DNA of 64,000 nt from Chitinophagales bacterium (GTDB lineage: Bacteria; Bacteroidota; Bacteroidia; Chitinophagales; UBA8649): NCBI GenBank assembly GCA_020635995.1, contig JACJYS010000003.1:244457-308456 (forward strand). Reading direction: 5' to 3'. The position numbers were made by a program, and so were the translations under genes. The notes beneath the pieces were generated by a model, which did no database searches, was not told the origin of the DNA, and was given only the letters and a program-made list of their open reading frames with translations. Below, piece after piece: positions 1-7,633 of the stretch. How positions within the stretch are numbered: position 1 is the stretch's first letter; every line of letters starts with the position of its first letter.

Positions 1-693
1 ACTTTCCTTTACGGCTTTCATCACTTGGCTAAGGGTAATGCCATAGCCCCGCATCTTATCGGGTATTACATCTACCTGATACTCTTTTACAAAACCACCA
101 ATAGAAGCCACCTCTGAAACGCCCGAAGCAGAAGATAAACCAAAGCGAACATAAAAATCTTGTATAGAACGCAGCTCCTGCAAATCCCAGCCACCGGTGG
201 GGTTTCCATTTTCATCTCGCCCCTCAAGTGTGTACCAAAAAATTTGACCCAATGCCGTAGCATCGGGGCCTAATGTGGGTTGTACACCATCCGGTAAAAG
301 ATTGGCAGGAAGTGAATTTAGTTTCTCTAAAATGCGACTTCTACTCCAATAAAATGCTACATCTTCATCAAAAATAATGTAGATACTGGAAAAGCCAAAC
401 ATGGAATTGCTACGAATGCTTTTTACCCCCGGAATACCCAACAATGAAGAAGTTAACGGATAAGTAATTTGGTCTTCCACATCTTGTGGCGACCGCCCCG
501 TCCACTTAGTGAAAACAATTTGTTGGTTTTCGCCAATATCGGGAATGGCATCTACGGCTACGGGATCTCGTGGCAAGCTATTGACACCTAAATCAAAAGG
601 AGCCACAACAATTCCCCAGCCAATAAAAAGCAACAATAATAGCCAAGCAACAAGTTTATTGTCTATAAAAAATTTGATTATTTTATTTAACAT
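1..693 (-). CDS. CusA/CzcA-family heavy-metal efflux RND transporter, N-terminal part
   Basis: The first 231 codons of an RND pump are visible; the reading frame runs off the left edge with no stop. RND proteins of this family export metal cations (Cu/Ag or Zn/Co/Cd) across the envelope by proton antiport. The start is MLNKIIKFFIDNKLVAW, followed by a hydrophobic first transmembrane helix at about residues 14-32. Family-typical segments follow: DAIPDIGENQQIV, KWTGRSPQDVEDQITYPLTS, and the porter-domain stretch around GVQPTLGPDATALGQIFWY. Full-length members are about 1,000-1,450 residues, so most of the gene is outside. Metal specificity cannot be read from this part. The small Cys-rich gene upstream on the same strand fits a metal-handling locus. 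Confidence 0.93.
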   Translation of the reverse strand, partial: MLNKIIKFFIDNKLVAWLLLLLFIGWGIVVAPFDLGVNSLPRDPVAVDAIPDIGENQQIVFTKWTGRSPQDVEDQITYPLTSSLLGIPGVKSIRSNSMFGFSSIYIIFDEDVAFYWSRSRILEKLNSLPANLLPDGVQPTLGPDATALGQIFWYTLEGRDENGNPTGGWDLQELRSIQDFYVRFGLSSASGVSEVASIGGFVKEYQVDVIPDKMRGYGITLSQVMKAVKES

Positions 694-700
694 ATTTTTA

Positions 701-824
701 TCAATTAACAATTAGGAATGGACAATTTGCAATAAAAAGTTGTCCGATTACTTGCTTAAACAGTTGAACAATTATCTATATATAAATTGAACGGATAATT
801 GAGATACTGCTAATTGTTAATTGA
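701..824. repeat. 15-bp inverted repeat flanking a short AT-rich intergenic element
   Basis: TCAATTAACAATTAG at 701-715 is repeated as a perfect inverted copy at 810-824. The 94 bp between hold weaker inverted repeats such as GGACAA and TTGTCC. It fills the gap between the small Cys-rich gene and the efflux pump on the minus strand. It could be a miniature inverted-repeat element or a folded mRNA region in the operon. No coding capacity is seen. Confidence 0.5.
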
Positions 825-825
825 A

Positions 826-1248
826 TCAAATAAGGAATGTTTGATAAAGTGTCTGAACATCTTTATCATTCAATGGAGGGCTATACTGTTTGTATAAAGG
901 ATAATTTACTTCTTGTGTGTTAGCTACAATAAAATTTGTAACAAAGGCGTATATAAAACTTAATTGTACATTTTGCGGAGTAACTGTAGTATTCGCAGGC
1001 TCGTTTAAATCCGAATTATTAATCAATAAAGATTCACTATGGCAACACTTACTTTTTACTATGTTTTCGGCATTATTTTGCGTACACTTATTTTGCTTTT
1101 CATTACACGTTTTAGCTTTACTAAAAAAGCTAACATTCTTCACTTTGTTTTTACAATAATGTACATCCATAGAGAAGCCTGTTGAAGACAACATCAACAA
1201 GAAAAGCATTAAAAAACTTGTAATTCTATGAAAAAAACTTGTTTTCAT
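826..1248 (-). CDS. small Cys-rich secreted protein (HYC_CC_PP-like family)
   Basis: A 140-aa protein starting MKTSFFHRITSFLMLF; an in-frame ATG six codons upstream (1266) is possible but would spoil the signal peptide. The N-terminus is a signal sequence ending near SSTGFS. The mature part contains HYC, CNEKQNKC and KCCHSES motifs and then NANTQEVNYPLYKQYSPP near the C-terminus. This HYC...CC...PP pattern matches a small Bacteroidota family often found next to metal efflux genes; biochemical function is unknown to me. The gene lies upstream of the CusA-like pump on the same strand, which suggests a periplasmic metal-binding role (inference from Cys/His content and position). Confidence 0.7.
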   Translation of the reverse strand: MKTSFFHRITSFLMLFLLMLSSTGFSMDVHYCKNKVKNVSFFSKAKTCNEKQNKCTQNNAENIVKSKCCHSESLLINNSDLNEPANTTVTPQNVQLSFIYAFVTNFIVANTQEVNYPLYKQYSPPLNDKDVQTLYQTFLI

Positions 1249-1324
1249 TAGCAACAAATGTAGCAAATAATTTTAAAAATACTACAAACCACACTTTTTT
1301 TTAACGTAAATTAAACAGCTTAAT

Positions 1325-1879
1325 TTATCCCGGAAATTTCATTCTATAACCAATTTTAATTTTCCCTTCACTTATATTTCTCAGCTTTTTCTTAAGCATT
1401 TTACGCTTTAAAGGTTTTAAGTGGTCGGTAAATAAAATGCCCTCTATGTGGTCGTATTCATGCTGAATTACTCGGGCTGTTAAGCCGTCAAACTCTTTAA
1501 TGTGTTCTTTAAAATCTTTATCAAAATACTTTATTTTGATATTGCTTTTTCTTGACACATTTTCTCTAATATCGGGAATACTTAAGCAACCTTCTTCAAA
1601 CTCCCATTCTTTTCCTGTTTCTTCTAAAATAGTGGCATTTATAAAGGTTTCTTTCACTCCTTTGTGTTCTTCTCCCTCTTCCATCATCAGTCTGCTGTCT
1701 ATAATAAATAAACGGATATCTAAGCCTATTTGTGGTGCGGCAAGACCTACTCCGTTAGCATGCTCCATGGTTTTTTCCATGTTTTTTATTAACTCTTGCA
1801 GTTTAGGATAATCCTTATCTATTTCTTTCCCTACTTTTTTTAATATAGGATCGCCAAAAGCTACTATTGGTAAAATCAT
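1325..1879 (-). CDS. def: peptide deformylase
   Basis: Removes the N-formyl group from the initiator methionine of nascent proteins; metallohydrolase acting at the ribosome exit. The 184-aa protein carries all three family motifs: GVGLAAPQIG (residues 43-52), EGCLSIP (96-102, metal ligand Cys98) and QHEYDH (139-144, ligands His140 and His144, catalytic Glu141). Length is normal. The start codon overlaps the stop of the upstream ruvX by 4 bp (ATGA), so the two are translationally coupled in one transcript. Confidence 0.97.
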   Translation of the reverse strand: MILPIVAFGDPILKKVGKEIDKDYPKLQELIKNMEKTMEHANGVGLAAPQIGLDIRLFIIDSRLMMEEGEEHKGVKETFINATILEETGKEWEFEEGCLSIPDIRENVSRKSNIKIKYFDKDFKEHIKEFDGLTARVIQHEYDHIEGILFTDHLKPLKRKMLKKKLRNISEGKIKIGYRMKFPG

Positions 1880-2295
1880 ATTCTATTTTTCAGTTGTAAA
1901 AACGATTGTAAAATAAGTGTAGCACTTATTTCATCTACTAATTCTTTTTGTTGTCTTTTTTTCTTTTTCATACCACTTAATACCATACTTTGCACTGCCA
2001 TTTTAGAGGTAAAACGCTCATCCATCCAATGCAGTTTCTTATTGGGAAACATTTCTTGTAGTTTTACTGCAAATTGTTCTATTTCTTCTGCCACTTGCGA
2101 TTTTGTATTATCTAAATTCTTAGATTCGCCTACTACAAAGGCTTCTACATTTTCTTTTTCGCAATACTGCTTTAAAAATGAAAAAATATCTTTATTGGCA
2201 ACAGTAGGCAATCCTGTACATATTATTTGCAAAGGGTCTGTTACAGCCACTCCCACTCTTTTCTTTCCATAATCTATTGCCAGTATTCTTGCCAA
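1876..2295 (-). CDS. ruvX: Holliday junction resolvase-like RNase RuvX (YqgF)
   Basis: RNase H-fold protein of 139 aa, the usual length. YqgF/RuvX is implicated in 16S rRNA 3' processing and was proposed as an alternative Holliday junction resolvase. The first strand AIDYGKKRVGVAVTD (residues 6-20) supplies the catalytic Asp8; VVGESKN (about 54-60) and WMDERFTS (about 90-97) are the conserved later segments. Coupled to def by an ATGA overlap. The pairing of def with ruvX suggests a small housekeeping operon. Confidence 0.93.
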   Translation of the reverse strand: MARILAIDYGKKRVGVAVTDPLQIICTGLPTVANKDIFSFLKQYCEKENVEAFVVGESKNLDNTKSQVAEEIEQFAVKLQEMFPNKKLHWMDERFTSKMAVQSMVLSGMKKKKRQQKELVDEISATLILQSFLQLKNRI

Positions 2296-2367
2296 CTCTA
2301 TTTAGTGTTTATTTAATATTGTATCTAAAAAAGTATTGCAAAATTAATCATAATTTTCAGCAAATAA

Positions 2368-2394
2368 AAAAGGCTCTTACAGTGTGAAGAGCCT
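2368..2394 (-). terminator. Rho-independent terminator of rplU-rpmA
   Basis: Perfect stem AAAGGCTCTT / AAGAGCCTTT with an 8-nt loop; read on the minus strand it is followed by a run of T ending in TTTTTTATTTG. It lies 27 bp beyond the rpmA stop and before the ruvX promoter region. Confidence 0.88.
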
Positions 2395-2420
2395 TTATAT
2401 ATTTTTTAGTTAGGAATTTA

Positions 2421-3029
2421 TTATCCTAATAATTCTTTAGCTTGTTCTATCCACTCGCCCCATTGTTCCGGGCTTGTCATAGCATCGCCATGCTCAGCTT
2501 CAAGTTTTTCGGCTTTCTTTAAAGTTAAGCCTGCTAAATCAGCATAAGTATAAATACCCATTGAGTTTAATCTTTTTTCAAAAGCCGGACCTATACCATT
2601 AACTTTTTTCAAATCATCTCCTTTTGCTTCTTTTTTAGCTTTTGCTTTTTTAGGTGCTTCTGTTTTTGCTTCTTCTGCCACTGGTGCAGGAGCTTCAGCT
2701 TTTACTGGAGCATCTTCTTTTTTAGGAGCTACTTTCTTTGTTTTTTTAGCTACTTCTTCTACTACTGCATTTTCATCTACAGGCAATATAGATATATATT
2801 TTCTATTTCCTTTAGAACGTGTAAATGTAACTATACCAGCTTCTTTAGCAAAAATTGTATGGTCTTTACCTATTCCTACACCTAATCCCGGATGAAATTT
2901 AGTACCTCTTTGACGTACTATAATATTGCCCGGTATAGCAGTTTGACCACCAAATAATTTTACGCCTAATCGTTTACTTTCCGATTCACGTCCGTTTCTT
3001 GAACTACCTTGTCCTTTCTTGTGAGCCAT
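2421..3029 (-). CDS. rpmA: 50S ribosomal protein L27 with C-terminal helix-hairpin-helix domain
   Basis: Residues 1-85 are a standard L27: MAHKKGQGSSRNGRESESKR at the N-terminus, with no cleavable leader before it, and the core around GTKFHPGLGVGIGKDHTIFA. L27 lies at the peptidyl-transferase centre. Unlike the usual 85-90 aa protein, this one is 202 aa. Residues about 90-138 are an Ala/Lys/Glu/Pro-rich low-complexity linker, and residues 139-202 form a helix-hairpin-helix unit (DDLKKVNGIGPAFEKRL, then YADLAGLTLKKAEKLE) of the type that binds nucleic acid non-specifically. The open reading frame is continuous, so this is a genuine fusion in the sequence. Cotranscribed with rplU (21 bp apart). 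Confidence 0.96.
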   Translation of the reverse strand: MAHKKGQGSSRNGRESESKRLGVKLFGGQTAIPGNIIVRQRGTKFHPGLGVGIGKDHTIFAKEAGIVTFTRSKGNRKYISILPVDENAVVEEVAKKTKKVAPKKEDAPVKAEAPAPVAEEAKTEAPKKAKAKKEAKGDDLKKVNGIGPAFEKRLNSMGIYTYADLAGLTLKKAEKLEAEHGDAMTSPEQWGEWIEQAKELLG

Positions 3030-3050
3030 TGTTTTGTCTTTTTATATTTC

Positions 3051-3356
3051 TTACGAAATTTTATCAATTGATATTTTAGTTAAATATTGTCTATGACCAT
3101 TTTTAACTCTATATCCTTTTCTTCTTTTCTTTTTGAAAACAATTACTTTGTCTCCTTTAAGATGTTCTACAATTTTAGCAGAAACTTTAGATTTTAAAAT
3201 AGGTGTGCCTACACTTACTTTATCTCCGTCTGCTTTTAAAAGCACTTGATCAAAATCAACTTTATCGCCTTCTTTGCCTTCTAATCTATGTACAAAGATT
3301 TCTTTTCCTTCTTCTACTTTAAATTGTTGACCTGCTATTTCTACTATTGCGTACAT
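3051..3356 (-). CDS. rplU: 50S ribosomal protein L21
   Basis: 101-aa L21, a normal length, starting MYAIVEIAGQQFKVEEG and containing KRRKGYRVKNGHRQYLT at residues about 77-93, the family signature region for 23S rRNA binding. First gene of a two-gene operon with rpmA. Ends without the C-terminal helix-hairpin-helix extension; here such a domain is carried by L27 instead. Confidence 0.97.
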   Translation of the reverse strand: MYAIVEIAGQQFKVEEGKEIFVHRLEGKEGDKVDFDQVLLKADGDKVSVGTPILKSKVSAKIVEHLKGDKVIVFKKKRRKGYRVKNGHRQYLTKISIDKIS

Positions 3357-3376
3357 TCTAATTTAATTTTGGCTTG

Positions 3377-3407
3377 CAAAGGTAAATGTTTTCTATTAAA
3401 AATGAAA
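3377..3407 (-). promoter_or_regulatory. promoter of rplU-rpmA
   Basis: TACCTTTG at 3384-3377 (minus strand) matches the Bacteroidota -7 consensus TAnnTTTG exactly. A TTTC lies 19 bp upstream where TTTG is expected. Predicted start of transcription is about 15-20 bp before the rplU start codon. Confidence 0.6.
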
Positions 3408-3531
3408 ATTATTTTTCAAATTATTAAATCTGTTCAAAAAAATAGCATTCATCCATATAAATAACCATTATTTATCTACGTATTTTTCCGTATTTTAATG
3501 CCTTTATTGCTATTTTTCTAATGTATTGCTT

Positions 3532-3539
3532 TATATTTG
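3532..3539 (+). promoter_or_regulatory. -7 promoter element of the repeat lipoprotein gene
   Basis: TATATTTG matches TAnnTTTG exactly and lies 24 bp before the start codon at 3564. No clear -33 TTTG is seen. Confidence 0.45.
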
Positions 3540-3563
3540 GTACGAAACTAATCAAAAAAACCC

Positions 3564-4475
3564 ATGAAAAATTTATTAAGCCTTTTTTTAGTAGCTATTA
3601 TTTTCCTTTTTGCTTGTAATACAAGAAGTAAATCCACAGCCTTTAGTGCCGATTCTTTTACCTTTAATATATATACACCTTATAAAGACAAACCAAATAT
3701 CAAAGAATTTCAGGTAATTGTTTCTAAAGATGGAAGAAATGATACCATTTATATAAATGACTCTAATGCTTTTAAACTATTTTTTAACACCGCCACTCAA
3801 AATTTAGAATACGAAAAAGTAAATGAGCTAAATAATGAAATTAAATTTTATTCAATTACGGATATGGCTAACGGATTTCTTAGTAAGCCAGTTCTTTCTG
3901 TTAAAAATATAGAGGGAGAAAAAATTGAATATGCTATTTATGGTGAAGCAAATTTGCTTGATAATACTAAGGAAAAAGATGGTAAACTGAAAACTTTTAG
4001 TAATAATGATGATGTACATAAAATTCTTGGCGATTCTAGTATTCTTGATAATACACTTATTGAAATAAAAACAGACTTTAAAAAAGTATTAGGAGATTCT
4101 AGCATATTGGACAACACTTTAAGTAATTATAATGGTGATGAACTATATATCATTCTTGGAGATTCAAGCATACTGGATAATACCGTTGCTGAAATGGTTG
4201 AAGATCTTAAAAAAGATAATGAAAGTTTAAACAATATAGATGATGCAACTTTAACCCAATATGTAAAAGAAGAAATTAGAGATTGGCTTACAGCTTATAC
4301 TCATTTTGGTGTAAACCTAAAATATCCTGTTTATATAAGTGTTAAATATGACACTGACGGAAACTCTTATTTCCAGCTAAATTATGATGCTTCAAACTAT
4401 CTGCTTAGCAAAACAATTGGTAGCGAAAATAGATTATACCGAAATAACGCTAAATTTACCAACATAGGTAGATAA
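3564..4475 (+). CDS. lipoprotein with repeated GDSSILDNT motif, function unknown
   Basis: 303 aa. Residues 1-18 are a lipoprotein signal (MKNLLSLFLVAIIFLFAC, lipid-modified Cys18), so the protein is probably attached to a membrane on the periplasmic or outer side. The striking feature is GDSSILDNT at residues 156-164, 177-185 and 199-207, with a diverged copy GEANLLDNT at 127-135; spacings are 29, 21 and 22 residues, and each exact copy is preceded by Leu after Ile or Val. The three exact copies use different codons: between the first two all eight nucleotide differences are synonymous. I do not recognise the family. It stands alone, with its own promoter, beside a repeat-rich intergenic region. 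Confidence 0.75.
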   Translation: MKNLLSLFLVAIIFLFACNTRSKSTAFSADSFTFNIYTPYKDKPNIKEFQVIVSKDGRNDTIYINDSNAFKLFFNTATQNLEYEKVNELNNEIKFYSITDMANGFLSKPVLSVKNIEGEKIEYAIYGEANLLDNTKEKDGKLKTFSNNDDVHKILGDSSILDNTLIEIKTDFKKVLGDSSILDNTLSNYNGDELYIILGDSSILDNTVAEMVEDLKKDNESLNNIDDATLTQYVKEEIRDWLTAYTHFGVNLKYPVYISVKYDTDGNSYFQLNYDASNYLLSKTIGSENRLYRNNAKFTNIGR

Positions 4476-4574
4476 TAGAATAGGTTATTTTAAGATTATG
4501 ACTATTCAATAATTTATACTTTAAGATAGCATCTTAGGACGCTTAAGTAATTTTAGTTACAGTTTGTATCCTTT

Positions 4575-4600
4575 TTACCTTTGTCTTGACACAAAGGTAA
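4575..4600. repeat. hairpin TTACCTTTGT / ACAAAGGTAA
   Basis: Perfect 10-bp stem with a 6-nt loop, located 100 bp after the lipoprotein gene. There is no T-run directly after the stem on the plus strand, so terminator function is doubtful; it may be the edge of an intergenic repeat. Confidence 0.5.
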
Positions 4601-4617
4601 CCAAAAGTCAAGACTGT

Positions 4618-4793
4618 AATCAAAAACACTAAAATGCTACAAAACAGACGATGACAAATTAATGTATGCTCAATTTCAGTTTTCCTAAAGTATTTTTACT
4701 CGGAGGAGCATACTAATTTGTCTATCCGTATTTTTATAAAAACCGCTTATGGTTGATGTCTGTTTTACATCATTTCTTAACGTATTTTTGATT
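4618..4793. repeat. large imperfect palindrome, about 176 bp
   Basis: Left-arm blocks AATCAAAAAC (4618), AAAACAGAC (4641-4649) and GACAAATTAATGTATGCTC (4653-4671) recur in reverse order as inverted copies at 4706-4722 (GAGCATACTAATTTGTC), 4758-4766 (GTCTGTTTT) and about 4782-4793 (GTATTTTTGATT). Such nesting means the strand can fold into one long interrupted hairpin centred near 4690. No ORF is present. It may be a dispersed intergenic element or a structured RNA. Confidence 0.6.
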
Positions 4794-4884
4794 AAGGTCA
4801 GATAAAAAGTGCACCTTGAGTTTGTAAGCGGAACACCCATTAACCGAAAACTCCGTAAAAAATTAAACTGTTTGAAGAACGGAG

Positions 4885-4923
4885 TGATGATTTTTTTGAA
4901 CTAAAAGTTCAAAAAAATCATCA
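4885..4923. repeat. 18-bp perfect stem with 3-nt loop
   Basis: TGATGATTTTTTTGAACT at 4885-4902 and its exact reverse complement at 4906-4923, separated by AAA. A second small stem, ACTCCGT / ACGGAGT (4850-4856 and 4879-4885), abuts it, and CCTGAC / GTCAGG follows at 5070-5085. Lacks a T-tract on either side, so not a classical terminator. The whole 4476-5284 gap holds only such structures and no gene. Confidence 0.75.
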
Positions 4924-5155
4924 TATCAGGGGCGTCATTCCGTAAAATTTTGTAGTGAAACGGAAAAATTTGTGCGGAATCCCAAATTCCTTTTACGAAA
5001 ACAATTATTAAATAGATGTTCCGAACACCTGTGAGATTTTAAAGGGTCGCTGAAAACTTAGTGCGATTCCCTGACTGCCGTCAGGCAAGTTTTGTAACTT
5101 TTCTACTAAAGAAAAGTTAATATAAAATACTTCATGGGTATCTTTCCGGATAGTC

Positions 5156-5258
5156 ATATCCAATTGTTAATGTGAAATAGTCTAAACTATTTTGAATTAA
5201 TGCCGTTAGATTAATATGTTTAACAAAATAAGGCGAAGCCGAGATTGGACTATTACAT
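5156..5258 (-). repeat. diverged copy of the 128-bp dispersed element
   Basis: Read on the minus strand this matches the elements at 7356-7483 and 38013-38140: TAGTCCAATCTCGGCTTCGCCTTATT, a central stretch with GGCATTAA, then a degenerate AAATAG/CTATTT hairpin and CAATTGGATAT. The end equivalent to ATACCGATTAGG is lost or diverged. Located immediately downstream of the 495-aa gene. Sequence is given here as short landmarks only. Confidence 0.7.
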
Positions 5259-5284
5259 TATTTTAAGATTGATTTAAACGTTTT

Positions 5285-6772
5285 TTAAACAAGTGTAAAA
5301 TTTTTCTTATACACTTTTTGTATATCTTCATTTTGAAGCTTGGCACTTAACCATAAATCAATTAAATCTTTGCCTATTTTAAAATCTGTCAAACTACCTA
5401 ATTCTGCTTGTATTTCTTCAAATACTTTTTTCTTTTCTAACTGCCCTGTATTTATAAGTTTATTTATCAATCTTAAAAACACTTTGTGGTCTTCATTAGT
5501 ATCTGGTCTTCTGGTATATGCTCTAATTAAAGATTCTGCAAGTGTATAATTTTCTAATTCGTAATGGCAAATTATCTCCATTATTTTTACAAAGGCCTTT
5601 AAGTCAATTCTAACATTAGCTTTCACGCTCTGTATTTTATCTAACCATTCTAAAACTTCATAAAAATCTGATTTTATAAAATAAATGGTTGAAAAATTAA
5701 AATATAATGTCATTAAAGAAGCTTTGTTTATAGAATGAATAAATTCTTTTTCTAAAACTTTCATTTTCTTCAATTCATTATCAATATTATCAATATTACC
5801 TGTGTTTAATTTATATAATACAGAATAAATTAAGTAGTTTAATAAATACTCTCGCCTTGTATTATCATTATCTATTTTTATTTTTTCTATTTCAGCTATT
5901 TGTCTTTTTAGCTCTTCAAATTTTGAATTTCTAAATAGAGCATATAAAAAGTTAAAATAAAATATTAAATAGCTATAAGTATCTATGGCTATTCTTTTTT
6001 TATTCTTTTTGTAGCTGTTTACCATTTTCTCTCTGTAGATTAACTCCCTTTCATGATTACTGATTAAATTATTATAATTGGCATTTATTTTATACCAAAG
6101 AATATTAATTTTAAACGAATTTAATTGTAGCACTTGAGTTTCATCATATTTCTCTATCTCATTTTTCAATTCTTCAGTATGCTCATTTTTTACCGAAAAA
6201 TTTAATCCCCTAACATATAAAAACACCTTATTATTTAGCACTTCTAATCTATTATACAAAGCATATTTATCTATCAAAGCCTCTTTTTCTTTATTATAGT
6301 TGTCAAAACCATTTTTAAATACATTAAAATCATGCAACTGAAAATACCCTCTTTCTGCTTCAAGAACTTCAAGCTGAGCGTTATAAAGTTCATACTCTTC
6401 CGCTACTTCCTTAGCTTTTTGAATTTTTTTCCATTGCTCTTCTATTAAATTCTTCTTCTTCAAAAAATTGTACTCTCTCAGTAGCTCATTTACTATATCT
6501 TCTGCCCTATTCTCATCTATATCTCTCATGCACTTAAGTATTAAGTCTTTTAAATACTTTTTACTTTGTGCTAAATTTTTTACGGTATTCTTATTTTTCA
6601 GCTTTTTGCTTAGTATTTTTTCATCATACTCATCCATTTTAGATAGCACATCAAACAACTCAACATAATTATTATCCTTACTATTGGCATTAGAAACATA
6701 TCTTTTAAATAATCTTTTTTCTGTGGTGGTTAAACTAATAACAAGTTCATGTAGTCTATCTGTTTTTTTCAT
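5285..6772 (-). CDS. conserved hypothetical helical protein
   Basis: 495 aa, rich in Lys, Glu, Leu and Asn and predicted almost wholly alpha-helical, with no signal peptide or membrane segment. It begins MKKTDRLHELVISLTTTEKR, a start I associate with a Bacteroidota family of about 500 residues of unknown role. The helical hairpins with aromatic residues at regular spacing in the second half (for example LMTLYFNFSTIYF and VLEWLDKIQS) resemble TPR-like repeats, suggesting a cytoplasmic protein-binding scaffold (inference). Transcribed divergently from the small LuxR-type gene with 162 bp between. Confidence 0.7.
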   Translation of the reverse strand: MKKTDRLHELVISLTTTEKRLFKRYVSNANSKDNNYVELFDVLSKMDEYDEKILSKKLKNKNTVKNLAQSKKYLKDLILKCMRDIDENRAEDIVNELLREYNFLKKKNLIEEQWKKIQKAKEVAEEYELYNAQLEVLEAERGYFQLHDFNVFKNGFDNYNKEKEALIDKYALYNRLEVLNNKVFLYVRGLNFSVKNEHTEELKNEIEKYDETQVLQLNSFKINILWYKINANYNNLISNHERELIYREKMVNSYKKNKKRIAIDTYSYLIFYFNFLYALFRNSKFEELKRQIAEIEKIKIDNDNTRREYLLNYLIYSVLYKLNTGNIDNIDNELKKMKVLEKEFIHSINKASLMTLYFNFSTIYFIKSDFYEVLEWLDKIQSVKANVRIDLKAFVKIMEIICHYELENYTLAESLIRAYTRRPDTNEDHKVFLRLINKLINTGQLEKKKVFEEIQAELGSLTDFKIGKDLIDLWLSAKLQNEDIQKVYKKNFTLV

Positions 6773-6934
6773 TTTTTGTGTTTAAATTATTAGCAAATAA
6801 AATCATAAAAGATTGATTGTCAATATTTTAGATAAACAATTATTTAATCTAACTTATTATTTAACTCTCTTTATTGGTTTAAATATACAATTATCTTGAA
6901 ATATTTTTGAAACATAAACAAAAACACCATAGAC

Positions 6935-7126
6935 ATGATAACTAAAAGAGAAAAAGAAATAATACGAGAAGTAGCTGAAGGTTTATCTACAAAAGAAATA
7001 GCAGATAAGCTATATATAAGTGAAAGAACAGTGGAAACTCATAGAAAAAATATAATAGATAAACTGGGATTAAGTAATTTTTACAGCGTAATTACTTACT
7101 CTTTTAGAAACGAAATATTAAACTAA
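6935..7126 (+). CDS. stand-alone LuxR/GerE-type HTH protein
   Basis: 63 aa consisting of little more than a LuxR-type DNA-binding domain: LTKREKEIIREVAEGLSTKE resembles the consensus beginning of the domain (here ITKREKEII), followed by IADKLYISERTVETHRKNII with the recognition helix SERTVETHRKNI, and KLGLSN. There is no receiver or sensor domain. Similar mini-regulators act like GerE, binding DNA as dimers without a signalling domain. It has its own terminator at 7161-7191. The divergent 495-aa gene is the obvious candidate target (inference). Confidence 0.85.
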   Translation: MITKREKEIIREVAEGLSTKEIADKLYISERTVETHRKNIIDKLGLSNFYSVITYSFRNEILN

Positions 7127-7160
7127 CTAACCAACTTTCATTTTCGTCTTTGTGTTGTGT

Positions 7161-7191
7161 GAAAAAGCTTTCTCTTTAGAGAAGGCTTTTT
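7161..7191 (+). terminator. Rho-independent terminator of the LuxR-type gene
   Basis: GAAAAAGCTTTCTC pairs with GAGAAGGCTTTTTC (one G-T pair) around a TTTA loop; the 3' arm ends in a T-run. It follows the stop codon by 35 bp. Confidence 0.8.
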
Positions 7192-7355
7192 CTATTTTAA
7201 ATTGACATTTAGTATTACGAATACTGCTTTTATTCATTAATTAAACCGGCAATAATTAATTGATAATCAATTGATTAAATGAAAATAATTCTTCTTTGGT
7301 TTTTTATTTACATCCAAAGTTTGGTTTTAGCAATACTCAAATGGTAAGTAATTTT

Positions 7356-7483
7356 ATACCGATTAGGAATATATAATAGTCCAATCTCGGCTACGCCTTA
7401 TTGTACTAAATATATTGCTCTATCGGCATTTACCATTGTAAAACACAAAATAGATTAATCTATTTTGTGTTGACAATTGGTAT
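7356..7483 (+). repeat. 128-bp dispersed element, copy with perfect internal palindrome
   Basis: Bounded by imperfect terminal inverted repeats ATACCGATT and AATTGGTAT. It is the same length as the copy at 38013-38140 and nearly identical to it; a third diverged copy lies inverted at 5156-5258. Near the right end is a perfect 30-bp palindrome at 7442-7471 (AACACAAAATAGATT and its reverse complement). No ORF. The size, terminal repeats and lack of coding suggest a MITE or a REP-like mobile repeat. Confidence 0.8.
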
Positions 7484-7519
7484 TACATTATCAAATTATT
7501 AAAAAGACGAAAACCAATT

Positions 7520-7630
7520 ATGAAAACTAAAATTTTATTGTTTTACCCATATAAGTAATCTTTTCAACAATAAAAAAAACAATAAAATTTATAGAGGCTT
7601 CCATTAACTAACCTGGAAGCCTCTTTTTTT
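7520..7630 (+). ncRNA. short transcript-like unit: 12-codon ORF, long inverted repeat, terminator
   Basis: An ATG at 7520 opens a 12-codon ORF ending at 7558. AAATTTTATTGTTTT at 7530-7544 is exactly complementary to 7576-7590. It is followed at once by a strong plus-strand terminator: AGAGGCTTCC (7593-7602), loop, GGAAGCCTCT (7615-7624), T7. No gene follows on the plus strand, so the terminator belongs to this small unit (or is a bidirectional end shared with the aldo/keto reductase). It looks like a small structured RNA or a leader without a downstream gene. Expression is not shown. Confidence 0.4.
7593..7630 (+). terminator. Rho-independent terminator
   Basis: 10-bp perfect stem AGAGGCTTCC / GGAAGCCTCT with a 12-nt loop and a seven-T tail. 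It ends any plus-strand transcript entering from 7127-7590. It lies 4 bp from the stop of the convergent aldo/keto reductase gene. Confidence 0.88.
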
Positions 7631-7633
7631 ATT

